NCBI GenBank assembly: GCA_020025255.1
Contig: JAHHSK010000062.1
Coordinates: 1-10,419 of the forward strand
Length of the DNA: 10,419 nucleotides
Direction: 5' to 3'
From: Ruthenibacterium sp.
Lineage (GTDB): Bacteria; Bacillota; Clostridia; Oscillospirales; Ruminococcaceae
Each line of letters begins with the position of its first letter. The first letter of the stretch is position 1. A program made the translations under genes and the position numbers. The notes under the pieces are model-generated. The model was given only the letters and a program-made list of their open reading frames with translations, was not told where the DNA came from and ran no database searches. This document shows, in pieces, positions 1 through 6,734 of the stretch.

Positions 1-60
1 ATCATTCTGGGTGCCTGTGTGCTTGCCTATTTCTATCTGCTCAAGCCCGTGCTTGCCTGA
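1..60 (+). CDS. C-terminal end of a truncated gene (membrane-like tail)
   Basis: Frame 1 reads 19 codons without a stop and ends with TGA at 58-60. The peptide is hydrophobic (Ile-Ile-Leu-Gly at its start, Tyr-Phe-Tyr-Leu-Leu in the middle) and ends Lys-Pro-Val-Leu-Ala, so it could be the last membrane helix of an integral membrane protein. A strong terminator begins 12 bases after the stop, which supports a real gene end here. The product cannot be named from this fragment. Confidence 0.55.
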   Translation: MILGACVLAYFYLLKPVLA

Positions 61-72
61 AAGCTCGCGCAC

Positions 73-109
73 AAAACGGGGCGTGCCGCAATGCGGCACG
101 CCCCGTTTT
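73..109. terminator. Bidirectional rho-independent terminator
   Basis: An 18-base arm at 73-90 (AAAACGGGGCGTGCCGCA) is perfectly complementary to 92-109, so the site reads as a terminator on both strands: T-run at 106-109 on plus and four T's from 76-73 on minus. It lies between the plus-strand gene ending at 60 and the minus-strand gene ending at 133 and can serve both. Confidence 0.9.
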
Positions 110-132
110 CTGTTTCGGCCGGTGATCGGTCG

Positions 133-1329
133 TTATTGCTGTGGCTGCTCCTGCGGGCTTTGCTCGGGTGAGCCTTGCTCGTGCAGGCTTTGCTGCACCG
201 CCTGCCTGCGCTCAAGGCGGCGGTTCACGCTGGTTCGCGTAAGGGAATACAGGATGCTGCACACCGGCACGGCAAACAGCATCCCCGCGATGCCCATAAG
301 GCTGCCGCCGACCGTGATCGACGCGAGCACCCAAATGGCAGGCAGCCCCACGGAAGAACCGACAACACGCGGATAGATCACATTTCCTTCGATCTGCTGG
401 AGCAGCAAAAGGAATACGATAAAGATCACTGCCTGCGAAAAGCTCTGCATGCCGATCATAAACGCACCGACGATCGCACCCGCCCACGCACCGACGATCG
501 GGATCAGCGCGGTAAAGCCGACCAGTGCGCCGATCATCGTCGCATACGGCAGACGCAAAATCCCCATGCCAAGCCAGCACAAGGTGCCAAGGATGCACGC
601 TTCCATCACCTGCCCGAACACAAAGTTTTCAAAGATCCGGCCGGTGAGATGCAGCACCTGCAGGGTGCGCTGCGCAAAGTGCTGCGGCAGATAAGCCTGC
701 GCCATGCGCCGGAACTGTCCTTTGAGCGTTTCTTTTCCCAGCAGGATGTAAAGCGCAAAGATAAACGCCATAATAAAGTTGAACACGCTGCCGAAAATGC
801 CGGAAAGCACGCTCACGGTGCCATCCAACAGGCTGCCTGCGCTTTCGGTCACAACCGTCAGCAGCTTTTTCATCGTGGCGTTCCAGTCGATCTGCAGCGC
901 ACCGATCCACTGCTCCACCTGCGGGCGGAACGCATCGCTTTCCACAAGCCATTTCTGCACATTGCCCAGGAAAACCGGCACCTCATCCACAATGACGGTC
1001 ACCGCGCCCACCAGTTCCGGCACAACCAGCCAGATCACCAGTGCCAGCACGGCGCAGATCGCCACGATCGAAAGCACGATGCACAGCGGGCGGCGCAGGG
1101 CTGCCAGCTGTTTGTTCTTTGTTTTTGCAAAAAGATGCCGTTCAAAAAAGCGCATCGGCAGGTTCAGCACAAACGCGATGCAGAATCCGAACACCAGCGG
1201 CCACAGGATATTGCCTATCCAGCCCAGCAGTTCCCCCACATACGAAAGATTTTGGAGCGTCCAGGCAAACAAAACGCCCACGGCCACGATCCCGATCAGC
1301 TTCCACACTGTTTTTTTATCCAGATTCAA
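133..1329 (-). CDS. AI-2E / PerM family transporter
   Basis: This is a 398-residue polytopic membrane protein of the AI-2E (UPF0118, PerM) family, whose members are proposed permeases; despite the name most are not shown to export AI-2. About eight hydrophobic segments are visible: two near the N-terminus, one after the basic loop, then, after a soluble stretch of about 70 residues, five more. The family signature is clear near the C-terminus: Gln-Gln-Ile-Glu-Gly-Asn-Val-Ile-Tyr-Pro, then Gly-Leu-Pro-Ala. The tail is Gln/Glu/Pro-rich and probably disordered. I chose the TTG at 1329 because GGAGAG sits six bases before it and the resulting N-terminus (Asn-Leu-Asp-Lys-Lys-Thr-Val) looks like family members. 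The upstream in-frame ATG at 1356 (407 residues) has no ribosome binding site. Substrate unknown. The gene lies downstream of the alaX-like gene and has its own promoter candidate. Confidence 0.9.
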   Translation of the reverse strand: MNLDKKTVWKLIGIVAVGVLFAWTLQNLSYVGELLGWIGNILWPLVFGFCIAFVLNLPMRFFERHLFAKTKNKQLAALRRPLCIVLSIVAICAVLALVIWLVVPELVGAVTVIVDEVPVFLGNVQKWLVESDAFRPQVEQWIGALQIDWNATMKKLLTVVTESAGSLLDGTVSVLSGIFGSVFNFIMAFIFALYILLGKETLKGQFRRMAQAYLPQHFAQRTLQVLHLTGRIFENFVFGQVMEACILGTLCWLGMGILRLPYATMIGALVGFTALIPIVGAWAGAIVGAFMIGMQSFSQAVIFIVFLLLLQQIEGNVIYPRVVGSSVGLPAIWVLASITVGGSLMGIAGMLFAVPVCSILYSLTRTSVNRRLERRQAVQQSLHEQGSPEQSPQEQPQQ

Positions 1330-1361
1330 ATGGATCTCTCCGTTTCTTGTTTTCATATGCC

Positions 1362-1379
1362 GCCGCTTGGTTCAGCGGC
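1362..1379 (-). other. Small hairpin in the leader of the AI-2E-family gene
   Basis: GCCGCT (1362-1367) and AGCGGC (1374-1379) form a 6-bp stem with a 6-base loop, between the stop of the AlaX gene and the start of the transporter gene. No T-run follows on either strand, so it is not a convincing terminator, and AlaX transcripts may read through into the transporter gene. Confidence 0.35.
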
Positions 1380-1393
1380 ACTGTGTTTTCTTC

Positions 1394-1422
1394 ATAGTAC
1401 CATGTTTTGCATACGGCGGCAA
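1394..1422 (-). promoter_or_regulatory. Predicted sigma-A promoter for the AI-2E-family gene
   Basis: On the minus strand TTGCCG (1422-1417) and TACTAT (1399-1394) are spaced by 17 bases. The start of transcription would fall near 1387, about 58 bases ahead of the TTG start codon. The promoter lies in the gap between the two minus-strand genes, so the transporter can be transcribed on its own. Confidence 0.6.
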
Positions 1423-1437
1423 GCCCGGTTTTTGCCG

Positions 1438-2592
1438 TCAGCGCGCCGTATTTTCCGCAAAAAACGCCTCGATGCTGCGCTGGGACGCGGATACATGCCC
1501 CTGCCGCAGCTCCTTTCCGCCGCCGCGCCCGGAAAGAGCCTCATCCATGTGCATGCCAAAGGCCGGCACATCGCCGCCGCCCAGCACATACTGATAGCCT
1601 TCGTCATCCGTGCCCGAAAAAACCGCGCACACGCCGGGGCACACCTTGCACAGCTCGGTGCACAAGCGGCGCATCCCCTGCGCCGAAAAGCCCGGTTCAA
1701 ACACCAGTGCATCCCGTTTTCCCTGTACGCTGCGTGCGTGCAGCGCAGCAATGCGGTCTTCCCACTGCGTCTGCTGCGCTTTGAGCGCGGCATTTTCCTG
1801 CACCAGCCGCTCCACGGCCTGGGGCAGCGCATCCACCGGCGTGCTGAGCCTGCGGGAAAGCTTGACCTGTGCTGCAAACTTTGTGCAGTAATCATAAAAT
1901 GCCCGCTTGCCGCACAGCATCGTCACGCGCGTTCCGCCCTTATAGCTCTGCGCGCCCGTGATCTTCACCGCCGCCACTTCGCCGGTGCGCTGCACATGCG
2001 TTCCGCAGCAGGCACACCGATCCACTCCGCCCAGATCGACGATGCGCACGGCGCCTTCGATCGGCTTTTTGCTGCGGTAGGAAAGCGCGGCGCGTTCGGA
2101 TTCTGTCGGCCACAGGATCGTCACCGGGCGATCCTGCCAGATGATCCAGTTGGCCTCCCGTTCGATATCCTCCAGCTCCTGCGCGGAAATCGGCCCGGAA
2201 AAATCGACCGTCACCTGCTTTTCCCCGATGTGGAACCCGACGTTCTCATAGCCAAGACGCATATGTACGATGCCGCTGACGATATGCTCGCCGGAATGCT
2301 GCTGCGTGTGATCCATGCGCCGTTCGCCGTCCACATCGCCTTCCACCACAGCCCCCGCATACAGCGGCGCGGTCACGGTGTGATAAATCACGCCGTCCTG
2401 CTCGTATACATCCAGTACGGTGGTTCCGCCCAAGGCTCCGCGGTCTGCGGGCTGTCCGCCTGCACGGGGATAAAAGGCGGTTGCATCCAGCACCACATCA
2501 AAATTTTCGCCGCTGCTGCGGCATTCCAGTACGGCAGCGGTGAACTGAAGGCAGGTAACATCTTCATAATACAGTTTTCTTGTCTGGGACAT
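1438..2592 (-). CDS. Alanyl-tRNA editing protein, AlaX-L type (DHHA1 domain)
   Basis: This 384-residue protein is a free-standing trans-editing enzyme expected to hydrolyse Ser- or Gly-charged tRNA-Ala in the cytosol, backing up AlaRS proofreading. Order of parts: an N-terminal AlaRS-like beta-barrel with Phe-Tyr-Pro-Arg-Ala-Gly-Gly-Gln near residues 40-47; the second-additional (editing) domain with zinc ligands His95-x3-His99 and Cys195-x3-His199; a helical probably coiled-coil linker at about 255-288; and a C-terminal DHHA1 domain with a Gly-Arg-Gly-Gly-Gly-Lys stretch at 355-360. All four metal ligands are present, so it should be active. Length fits AlaX-L, not the short AlaX-S/M forms. 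I start it at the ATG at 2592, which has GGAAAGGA six bases upstream; an in-frame GTG at 2613 adds seven residues but has no better site. It is divergent from malQ with no evident functional link. Confidence 0.93.
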   Translation of the reverse strand: MSQTRKLYYEDVTCLQFTAAVLECRSSGENFDVVLDATAFYPRAGGQPADRGALGGTTVLDVYEQDGVIYHTVTAPLYAGAVVEGDVDGERRMDHTQQHSGEHIVSGIVHMRLGYENVGFHIGEKQVTVDFSGPISAQELEDIEREANWIIWQDRPVTILWPTESERAALSYRSKKPIEGAVRIVDLGGVDRCACCGTHVQRTGEVAAVKITGAQSYKGGTRVTMLCGKRAFYDYCTKFAAQVKLSRRLSTPVDALPQAVERLVQENAALKAQQTQWEDRIAALHARSVQGKRDALVFEPGFSAQGMRRLCTELCKVCPGVCAVFSGTDDEGYQYVLGGGDVPAFGMHMDEALSGRGGGKELRQGHVSASQRSIEAFFAENTAR

Positions 2593-2636
2593 ATTCGATC
2601 CTTTCCACTTCACGGTATTGGTTTGATAGCTTTTTT

Positions 2637-2659
2637 ATCATACCATATTTTTTCGTCAA
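2637..2659 (-). promoter_or_regulatory. Candidate extended -10 promoter for the AlaX gene
   Basis: On the minus strand TATGAT (2642-2637) is preceded by TGG, giving an extended -10 (TGn-TATGAT) that can work without a good -35. A TTGACG at 2659-2654 lies only 11 bases upstream, too close to be its partner. The site is 38 bases ahead of the ribosome binding site region of the AlaX gene. Confidence 0.45.
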
Positions 2660-2687
2660 AAACACTAAAAATCGGCAACACTTTTCG

Positions 2688-2718
2688 TTCAGCACAAAAA
2701 TAAAAAATCGTTTATAAT
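2688..2718 (+). promoter_or_regulatory. Candidate malQ promoter
   Basis: A perfect TATAAT is present at 2713-2718 in an AT-rich stretch. The -35 is weak: TTCAGC at 2688-2693 is the best nearby match but leaves a long 19-base spacer. Transcription would start near 2725 and give a leader of about 67 bases that includes two hairpins. Confidence 0.5.
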
Positions 2719-2750
2719 TCAGATAAGCCCGCTGGGCATCCAAACGGCAC

Positions 2751-2768
2751 GCGGCACCGCGGTGCCGC
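2751..2768 (+). other. Perfect 18-bp palindrome in the malQ leader
   Basis: GCGGCACCGCGGTGCCGC reads the same on both strands and ends 10 bases before the AGGGGGG ribosome binding site. It lies downstream of the malQ -10 and is preceded by a smaller hairpin (GCCC-GCT-GGGC, 2727-2737). It could be a dimeric-repressor operator, an mRNA hairpin, or a relic. The following A-run rules out a plus-strand terminator, and no minus-strand gene ends here. Confidence 0.5.
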
Positions 2769-2791
2769 GAAAAAAAACAGGGGGGAACCTT

Positions 2792-4273
2792 ATGCGCAAA
2801 TCCGGAATTTTAATGCCGATCGCAAGCCTTCCCGGACGATACGGCATCGGGACACTGGGACGTCCCGCGTTCGATTTCATCGATTTTCTCAAAGCTTCGC
2901 ACCAAACCGTGTGGCAGATCCTGCCCGTATCGCCCACCGGCTTTGGCGACAGCCCGTATCAGAGCTGTTCGGCCTTTGCCGGGAATCCGTATTTCATCGA
3001 CCTGGATCTTCTTATGGAGCAGGGGCTTTTGGAAAAAGGGGAATATGAATCGCTCGATTACGGCGCGGATGAAAACGCCGTGGATTATGCCGCCTTGTAC
3101 CGTACCCGGTTTGATGTTTTGCGCAAGGCGTTTGCACGCTTTTCCCAATGGTATCCCGATGAATATTACCATTTCTGCTATGAACAGGGCTGGTGGTTAG
3201 AGGATTACGCGCTGTATATGACAGCAAAGCAGCTGCACGGCGGAACATGCTATCGGCAATGGCCGCAGGCACTGCGCTGCCATTCGCGCGAAGCCATACA
3301 AGCCCTGTACGCCCAGCACGAAGCCCAGGTGCATTTCTGGAAATTCTGCCAGTATGAATTCCGTCTGCAGTGGAATGCGCTCAAGGAATATGCCGCAAAG
3401 CAGGGCATCCGCATCATGGGGGATATCCCGATCTATGTCGCCGCAGATTCCGCGGACGTGTGGGCATCGCCGGAGCTGTTTTTGCTGGACCCGGACGGCA
3501 CCCCGACGGACGTTGCCGGATGCCCGCCGGATTTCTTTTCGCAGGACGGGCAGCTGTGGGGCAACCCGCTTTATCGGTGGGAACAGCACGAAAAAACCGG
3601 GTTTGCATGGTGGGTGCGCCGCATCCGCTATTCGCTGGAATTGTATGATATCCTGCGCATCGATCACTTCCGCGGGTTCGATACCTATTATGCGATCCCC
3701 TTTGGGCAAACGACCGCCCGCATCGGGGAATGGCGCACAGGGCCGGGCATGAAGCTGTTTCGTGCCGTAAGCGAGCAGCTGGGGCCGGATGTGCCGATCG
3801 TGGCCGAAGATCTGGGGGAATTGTTCCCAAGCGTGCACGCGCTTTTGCAGGAAACGGGCTTTCCCGGCATGAAGGTGCTGGAATTTGCATTCGACGGCAA
3901 TCCCGACAACGATTTTCTGCCGCATAATTACACCGAACACTGCATCGTGTACACCGGCACGCACGATAACACCACCGCCGCGGATTGGTATGCACACGCA
4001 TCCCGCGCAGAAAAAGCCCACGCGACGGCCTATCTTGGGCTGAACCGAAAAGAGGGCTATGCGGCGGGGCTGGTGCGCGGGGCCATGGCAAGCTGCGGGC
4101 AGCTGTGCATCATCCCGCTTGCCGATCACCTTGCCCTGGGCGCAGAGGCACGCATCAATACGCCCTCCACGCTGGGCGGCACAAACTGGGTCTGGCGCGC
4201 AGGCCCGCAGGCGCTTTCGCCGGAAAACGCCAAAAAAATCGCTGAGATCACCGATCGCTACGGCCGCCGATAA
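2792..4273 (+). CDS. malQ: 4-alpha-glucanotransferase (amylomaltase, GH77)
   Basis: MalQ is a cytosolic glycoside hydrolase family 77 enzyme that transfers alpha-1,4-glucan segments between maltodextrins and releases glucose, in maltose/maltodextrin or glycogen metabolism. The 493-residue product matches the compact form (Thermus amylomaltase is 500), without the N-terminal extension of enterobacterial MalQ. It opens with Gly-Ile-Leu-Met-Pro-Ile-Ala-Ser-Leu-Pro-Gly. Catalytic residues are all present: nucleophile Asp291 in Arg-Ile-Asp-His-Phe-Arg-Gly-Phe, acid/base Glu339 in Val-Ala-Glu-Asp-Leu-Gly, and stabilising Asp392 in Gly-Thr-His-Asp-Asn-Thr. I start at ATG 2792, six bases after AGGGGGG; an upstream in-frame GTG at 2762 lies inside the leader palindrome and has no ribosome binding site. 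It stands apart from other glycogen or maltose genes in this window. A gene of unknown function follows 63 bases later, with no terminator between. Confidence 0.97.
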   Translation: MRKSGILMPIASLPGRYGIGTLGRPAFDFIDFLKASHQTVWQILPVSPTGFGDSPYQSCSAFAGNPYFIDLDLLMEQGLLEKGEYESLDYGADENAVDYAALYRTRFDVLRKAFARFSQWYPDEYYHFCYEQGWWLEDYALYMTAKQLHGGTCYRQWPQALRCHSREAIQALYAQHEAQVHFWKFCQYEFRLQWNALKEYAAKQGIRIMGDIPIYVAADSADVWASPELFLLDPDGTPTDVAGCPPDFFSQDGQLWGNPLYRWEQHEKTGFAWWVRRIRYSLELYDILRIDHFRGFDTYYAIPFGQTTARIGEWRTGPGMKLFRAVSEQLGPDVPIVAEDLGELFPSVHALLQETGFPGMKVLEFAFDGNPDNDFLPHNYTEHCIVYTGTHDNTTAADWYAHASRAEKAHATAYLGLNRKEGYAAGLVRGAMASCGQLCIIPLADHLALGAEARINTPSTLGGTNWVWRAGPQALSPENAKKIAEITDRYGRR

Positions 4274-4293
4274 CTGCCCCCTTCGCATGCATA

Positions 4294-4328
4294 TTCCTTT
4301 TGTTTCGGCACATGCTAAGCAAAAGGAG
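4294..4328 (+). promoter_or_regulatory. Hairpin that can mask the ribosome binding site of the 4337 gene
   Basis: Bases 4294-4305 (TTCCTTTTGTTT) can pair with 4317-4328 (AAGCAAAAGGAG) as a 12-bp stem with two G-U pairs and an 11-base loop. The right arm contains most of the AAAGGAGGG ribosome binding site (4322-4330) of the next gene, so folding would block ribosome entry. It could act as a translational switch or RNA thermometer, or couple translation to malQ. No T-run follows, so it is not a terminator. The pairing is seen directly; the function is inferred. Confidence 0.45.
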
Positions 4329-4336
4329 GGATTCCC

Positions 4337-4768
4337 ATGACAGACGAAACCGAAACCCTGCTCAACGATATCATACACAATGCGCAAATGGGGTCGTCCT
4401 GTGCGCATCAGCTGCTGGAAATCAGCGAGGATGCCGCCATTGCCGCGCATCTGCGGCGCGAGATCACGCTGTTTGAAGATCTTTCCCGCCGGGCGGGGGC
4501 AATGCTTGCCGCCGCGGGAAAGCAGCCGCCGTCCCCCGGCAGGATGACGCAGCTCAGCGCAAAGGCGGGCATCGTGATGCAGACCATCCGCGATCGTTCG
4601 GCGCGCAAAGCAGCCGAAATGCTCATCGAAGGCAATACGATCGGCGCAACGCAGATGACGGAATCCATGCGCGATGCCCGCAGCGCCGATTGCGGTTCGC
4701 TTGCGCTGGCACAGCGCCTGCGCGATGCCGAACGGGAATACGCCGAAGAGCTGACGGCATTTTTGTAA
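4337..4768 (+). CDS. Small all-helical protein of unknown function (ferritin-like bundle suspected)
   Basis: A 143-residue cytosolic protein with no signal peptide or membrane segment, read as four or five amphipathic helices: about 3-30, 31-60, 70-100, 101-116 and 121-142, with a Pro-rich turn at 64-68 (Pro-Pro-Ser-Pro-Gly). Size and helix pattern recall ferritin-like four-helix bundles and similar short hypothetical proteins in Clostridia, which often carry the same Ala-Glu-Met-Leu-Ile-x-Gly segment seen at 93-99. I do not see a clear di-iron Glu-x2-His set, so metal binding is unproven. The start is well supported by AAAGGAGGG six bases ahead of the ATG. The gene follows malQ by 63 bases on the same strand with no terminator between, so the two may be co-transcribed, and its ribosome binding site can be folded into a hairpin. 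A strong terminator ends it. No function is assigned. Confidence 0.85.
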   Translation: MTDETETLLNDIIHNAQMGSSCAHQLLEISEDAAIAAHLRREITLFEDLSRRAGAMLAAAGKQPPSPGRMTQLSAKAGIVMQTIRDRSARKAAEMLIEGNTIGATQMTESMRDARSADCGSLALAQRLRDAEREYAEELTAFL

Positions 4769-4796
4769 CAGCGCAGAAACGACCCGAAACCGTAAG

Positions 4797-4830
4797 AAAA
4801 AAGCCCCCGCATGCATGCGGGGGCTTTTTT
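4797..4830. terminator. Perfect 34-bp palindromic bidirectional terminator
   Basis: Positions 4797-4813 are exactly complementary to 4814-4830: six A's, GCCCCCGCATG, then the mirror and six T's. It works as a rho-independent terminator on both strands, ending the plus-strand gene that stops at 4768 and the minus-strand LRR gene that stops at 4871. Confidence 0.95.
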
Positions 4831-4870
4831 GTCGTAGTTTCATCGCGGCGCATCGTCGTGCGCAGACGGT

Positions 4871-6508
4871 TTAATACGAAATCCGGTTTTCTTTCCAGAC
4901 CTTTGTTTCGCTCAGCACATCCAGCTGATCGAGGCCTGTGAGATTATTTTGCTGAACGGAAAGCTCATTGAGCTGCGTCATTCCGGCAAGCGGGGTAAGA
5001 TCGCTGATCTGATTATCGTGCAGCAGCAGCCGCGTCATCTGCGTCATGCCCGCAAGCGGGGTAAGATCGCTGATCTGGTTGCTGTAAAGCGTCAGGTTTT
5101 CCATCTGCGTCATGCCCGCAAGCGGGGTAAGGTCGCTGATCTGGTTTTCAAACAGCATCAGCTTCTTCATGCCCGTCATACCGGCAAGCGGGGAAAGGTC
5201 GCTGATCTGGTTGTGGCCAAGATACAGCTGCTGCAGGTTCGTCAGCCCGCTGAGCGGGGAAAGATCCGTAAGCCGCATGTTGTGCAGCATCAGCGTTTCC
5301 AGATTTTTCATATCCGACAGCATCGAAAGGCTGAAGTCATTTCCAAGATCGCTGTCCGTAAGATTCAGGTGCTTCAGATTCGTCAGCGAGGCAACGGCCG
5401 AAGGATCTTCGATCACGGTATTTTCAATGTTCAGGATCTGCAGATTCGGCAGTTCTTTCAAGAACGAAAGCCCGCTCAGCTGCCCGCAGCCGTTCATGGT
5501 CAGGCTCGTGAGTTCTTTCAGTTCCGTCAGCCCGGAAACCGGATCCCCGGTGCCCGGTGTGAAATCAAGCACATTCAGGCTCTTGAGATTGAAAATCGGC
5601 GTGATGTCATCCAGGCGGTTATCCCAGATGTACAGCTGCTTGAGATTGTTCAGCCCGCTGAGCGGGGAAACATCCGTAACCTCATTTGCCCCAAGGCTCA
5701 AAACCTCAAGGTTCGTTTTATCCGCAAGCGGGGAAAGATCGGAAACACGGTTCTTCTTGAGCATAAGCTGCTGAAGATTTTTCATTCCAGCCAGCGGGGA
5801 AAGATCGCTGATTTTATTGTTGTTCAGATTGAGCGTTTCCAGCTTGGTCATCCCTGCCAGCGCAGAGATATCCGTGATGCCGACATCGCCTTGCCGGGTG
5901 GGGCACTGGATACTCAGCTCACGCATTTCGGTCAGTGCAGCCAGCGGGGAAAGATCCTGCACGGCACATTCATCGATGTCCAGTTTTTCCAGCTTGGTCA
6001 GCGCGGACAGTGCCTGGATGCCGCCGTTTTCACCTGCATCCAGATTGTTGCCGACGAACAGATATTTCAGCTGCGTCAGCTCGCCCAACGGTGCAAATGT
6101 GGAAAGGCCGCTGTTGTTCATCGAAAGCGTTTCCAGATGCTCCAAACCCTTTACTGCATCCACCAAGGGCTGCGCGTCGTTCATGTTGCCGTCAAAATAC
6201 AGCAGCTCCAGATTCGTGAAAAGCGCAAGGTCGGAAGGATCCTGCACGCCCGCGTTATCCAGATTCAGCTCTTTGATGCCGGCAAGATCGGCTCGCGTCA
6301 GCGTACCGGTTTTTCCATCCAGTGCTTGCCGTGCTGCCGCTTCCACCGCTGCATCGTGGAACACGACCTCCTGCAGATCGGTTTCGCTTGGGGCGGCACT
6401 GCTGCTTTGGGCTGCGGGTTCTTGCTGCTGCGATGTGCTTTCACTGCCGCATCCGGCTGCACTGAGCACAAGCGTCAGCGCAATCAGAATGCTGATCAAC
6501 TTTTTCAT
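4871..6508 (-). CDS. Internalin-like leucine-rich repeat lipoprotein
   Basis: A 545-residue secreted, probably membrane-anchored lipoprotein. The N-terminus has two lysines, a hydrophobic core (4-15) and a lipobox Ser-Ala-Ala-Gly-Cys with the lipidated cysteine at 20, then a Gln/Ser/Ala-rich linker to about 45. From about 70 to the end there are about 19-20 leucine-rich repeats, mostly 22 residues, of the bacterial internalin/SD22 type: Leu-x2-Leu-x-Leu-x2-Asn-x-Ile-Ser-Asp-Leu-x-Pro-Leu-Ala. A few repeats in the middle are irregular (for example near 205-215 and 315-330). There is no LPxTG motif or cap domain after the last repeat. Start ATG 6508 has AGGAGG six bases upstream. Such proteins bind protein or glycan partners at the cell surface; the partner is unknown. 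The gene is monocistronic, with its own promoter and terminator. The last repeats are nearly identical at DNA level. Confidence 0.93.
   Translation of the reverse strand: MKKLISILIALTLVLSAAGCGSESTSQQQEPAAQSSSAAPSETDLQEVVFHDAAVEAAARQALDGKTGTLTRADLAGIKELNLDNAGVQDPSDLALFTNLELLYFDGNMNDAQPLVDAVKGLEHLETLSMNNSGLSTFAPLGELTQLKYLFVGNNLDAGENGGIQALSALTKLEKLDIDECAVQDLSPLAALTEMRELSIQCPTRQGDVGITDISALAGMTKLETLNLNNNKISDLSPLAGMKNLQQLMLKKNRVSDLSPLADKTNLEVLSLGANEVTDVSPLSGLNNLKQLYIWDNRLDDITPIFNLKSLNVLDFTPGTGDPVSGLTELKELTSLTMNGCGQLSGLSFLKELPNLQILNIENTVIEDPSAVASLTNLKHLNLTDSDLGNDFSLSMLSDMKNLETLMLHNMRLTDLSPLSGLTNLQQLYLGHNQISDLSPLAGMTGMKKLMLFENQISDLTPLAGMTQMENLTLYSNQISDLTPLAGMTQMTRLLLHDNQISDLTPLAGMTQLNELSVQQNNLTGLDQLDVLSETKVWKENRISY
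4975..5240 (-). repeat. 66-bp tandem repeats within the LRR gene
   Basis: A 26-base block beginning GCAAGCGGGGTAAGATCGCT recurs with one or two changes at 4986, 5052, 5118 and 5184, an exact 66-base period equal to one 22-residue repeat. Conservation extends into synonymous positions, whereas repeats nearer the N-terminus (higher coordinates) are more diverged. This points to recent duplication or gene conversion at the C-terminal end. Confidence 0.85.
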
Positions 6509-6563
6509 GTGTTTCCTCCTGTTATTCCGAATTTTATGCTATGCAATCAATCGACCGTTTTTT

Positions 6564-6591
6564 ATTGTACTTCACCCACAGCAAAAGTCAA
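6564..6591 (-). promoter_or_regulatory. Sigma-A promoter of the LRR lipoprotein gene
   Basis: On the minus strand TTGACT (6591-6586) and TACAAT (6569-6564) are spaced by 16 bases, a near-consensus promoter. Transcription would start near 6557, giving a leader of about 50 bases. The -35 lies in one arm of an inverted repeat. Confidence 0.75.
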
Positions 6592-6623
6592 GCCCTCTGC
6601 GGCACTTTTGCCGCGTTGACTTT
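6584..6623. repeat. Nested inverted repeat over the LRR promoter -35
   Basis: AAAGTCAA (6584-6591) is exactly inverted as TTGACTTT (6616-6623). Inside it GCGGCA (6599-6604) and TGCCGC (6609-6614) form a second stem around a CTTT loop. The outer left arm contains the -35 of the LRR promoter, so this could be a regulator binding site. Nothing downstream on the plus strand would use the other TTGACT. Confidence 0.5.
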
Positions 6624-6682
6624 GAAATTCATCCGCCGTTGCATATGCTGCTTTTCACTGCCCGTTTGCCTGCCGGATGCAG

Positions 6683-6720
6683 AAAACCGCAGGGCATTCG
6701 AAACGAAATGCCCTGCGGTT
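6683..6720 (-). terminator. Rho-independent terminator of the HD-domain gene
   Basis: AACCGCAGGGCATT (6685-6698) pairs perfectly with 6707-6720 around an 8-base loop. On the minus strand the stem ends in a short TTTT run (6686-6683), 14 bases or so after the HD-domain gene's stop at 6735. Confidence 0.8.
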
Positions 6721-6734
6721 CCTTTGATTCCTTA

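Noticed and set aside
175..2703. Long open plus-strand frame of 842 codons
   Set aside because: It is antisense to the AI-2E-family and AlaX genes, whose conserved motifs lie on the minus strand. Its product is rich in His, Arg and Ala with no domain, as expected for a GC-rich shadow.
2703..2716. Possible CcpA cre site over the malQ -10
   Set aside because: Only the central CG and some A/T positions fit; three of the defining outer bases are wrong, which is expected by chance in an AT-rich stretch.
3197..4843. Minus-strand frame of 548 codons across malQ
   Set aside because: It is antisense to malQ and to the 4337 gene, crosses the 34-bp terminator, and has no recognisable domain.
4949..6619. 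Plus-strand frame of 556 codons with repetitive Gly-Lys-Arg units
   Set aside because: The repeats mirror the antisense LRR gene. The frame runs past that gene's start into its promoter and has no ribosome binding site.
6616..6645. Plus-strand promoter TTGACT with TTGCAT
   Set aside because: The -10 is poor, and it would only transcribe into the terminator and the antisense of the HD gene; it is better explained as the other arm of the inverted repeat.
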